DNA of 63,291 nt from an uncultured Porphyromonadaceae bacterium. Its GTDB lineage: Bacteria > Bacteroidota > Bacteroidia > Bacteroidales > Paludibacteraceae. The translations under genes and the position numbers were made by a program. The notes beneath the pieces were generated by a model that saw nothing but the letters and a program-made list of their open reading frames with translations, ran no database searches and was not told where the DNA came from. Shown here one piece after another: positions 63,152 through 63,291 of the stretch (position 1 is its first letter; each line of letters starts with the position of its first letter). The stretch is from positions 1 through 63,291 of the forward strand of contig CASEAJ010000039.1 in NCBI GenBank assembly GCA_949285425.1, written 5' to 3'.

Positions 63152-63291
63152 ATGAAACAAAAAGATTATGAACAGTCACAGCGTAGTCTGTGTGAAATTT
63201 CGGAGATTTACCGGAAAGTCACCTTGGAAAAGTTTTCGGTAAAAGAAATATCCCGTCAATATGGCATAAGCCGTTCGAGCGCATACAGAAA
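63152..63291 (+). CDS. Partial HTH protein cut by the window edge
   Basis: Open frame from ATG 63152 to the end (46 complete codons, no stop). It encodes a helix-turn-helix near LEKFSVKEISRQYGISRSSA. This resembles the N-terminal part of a transposase OrfA or a small DNA-binding regulator. The rest is outside the window, so the family is open. Confidence 0.6.
   Translation, partial: MKQKDYEQSQRSLCEISEIYRKVTLEKFSVKEISRQYGISRSSAYR

Overview
The window reads as chromosome of a member of the Bacteroidota, most likely a gut-associated Bacteroidales species; I cannot name the genus. Three things support this. Several genes are preceded by the Bacteroidota promoter pattern TTTG, 18-20 bp, TAnnTTTG (tRNA cluster, clpC, lepA, an efflux operon). 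The families present are typical of the group: LytS/LytTR regulators, DUF3467, DUF3737, a PagL-like deacylase and a choloylglycine-hydrolase-type enzyme. There is also a relic of a REP-associated (RAYT) transposase of the type common in this phylum.

Layout. 1-417: gene-free DNA full of helically phased repeats. 418-6443: plus-strand metabolic/stress cluster (cyclophilin-like lipoprotein, CMD-cupin protein, DUF3737, MATE pump, MalY-type lyase, maltose-type O-acetyltransferase), whose last gene sits between two inverted copies of a MITE-like element. 6979-15518: minus-strand type I restriction-modification operon (xre, hsdM, RhuM-Fic fusion, hsdS, AlbA_2/Schlafen-like gene, hsdR), with a transposase relic and a duplicated hsdR 5' end inside it. 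16064-26915: malate dehydrogenase, an export operon (TolC, MacB-type ATPase and permease, three tandem adaptors), an RsmI-like methylase and an ABC-F protein. 26992-30095: two surface-polysaccharide initiation genes. 30562-35488: prmC, DUF3467, ribD, rsmI, a coiled-coil lipoprotein and a YjjG-type phosphatase. 35543-42286: a second TolC/MacA/MacB efflux operon with its own LytS/LytTR two-component pair. 42565-45288: NhaD and NhaA antiporters. 45344-52995: lepA, hisC, clpC and an MFS transporter. 53224-56144: an acyltransferase, a DUF486 protein and a TtcA-like tRNA thiolase. 56342-56656: three tRNAs. 56732-62897: PagL-like protein, a GNAT-like/IbrA/IbrB operon, purT and a choloylglycine-hydrolase family enzyme. 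A partial HTH gene starts at 63152 and runs off the window.

The most unusual signal is not a protein. Five non-coding spots (130-202, 15695-15782, 30343-30430, 38772-38815, 54747-54845) carry short arrays with the same 22-bp period. Their sequences are unrelated, but each unit is built around a small palindrome, and three of the arrays have exactly four units. A 22-bp period is about two helical turns. This looks like a family of structured or protein-phased intergenic elements defined by architecture rather than sequence. The left edge adds a 32-bp-period array.

Other points worth following are the Fic-fusion and AlbA_2 accessory genes inside the type I operon, the mosaic junction in front of hsdR, the three-gene GNAT/PP-loop/ParB operon, and the inverted pair of MITE-like elements. 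All functional calls rest on motifs and family knowledge; no database search was run.
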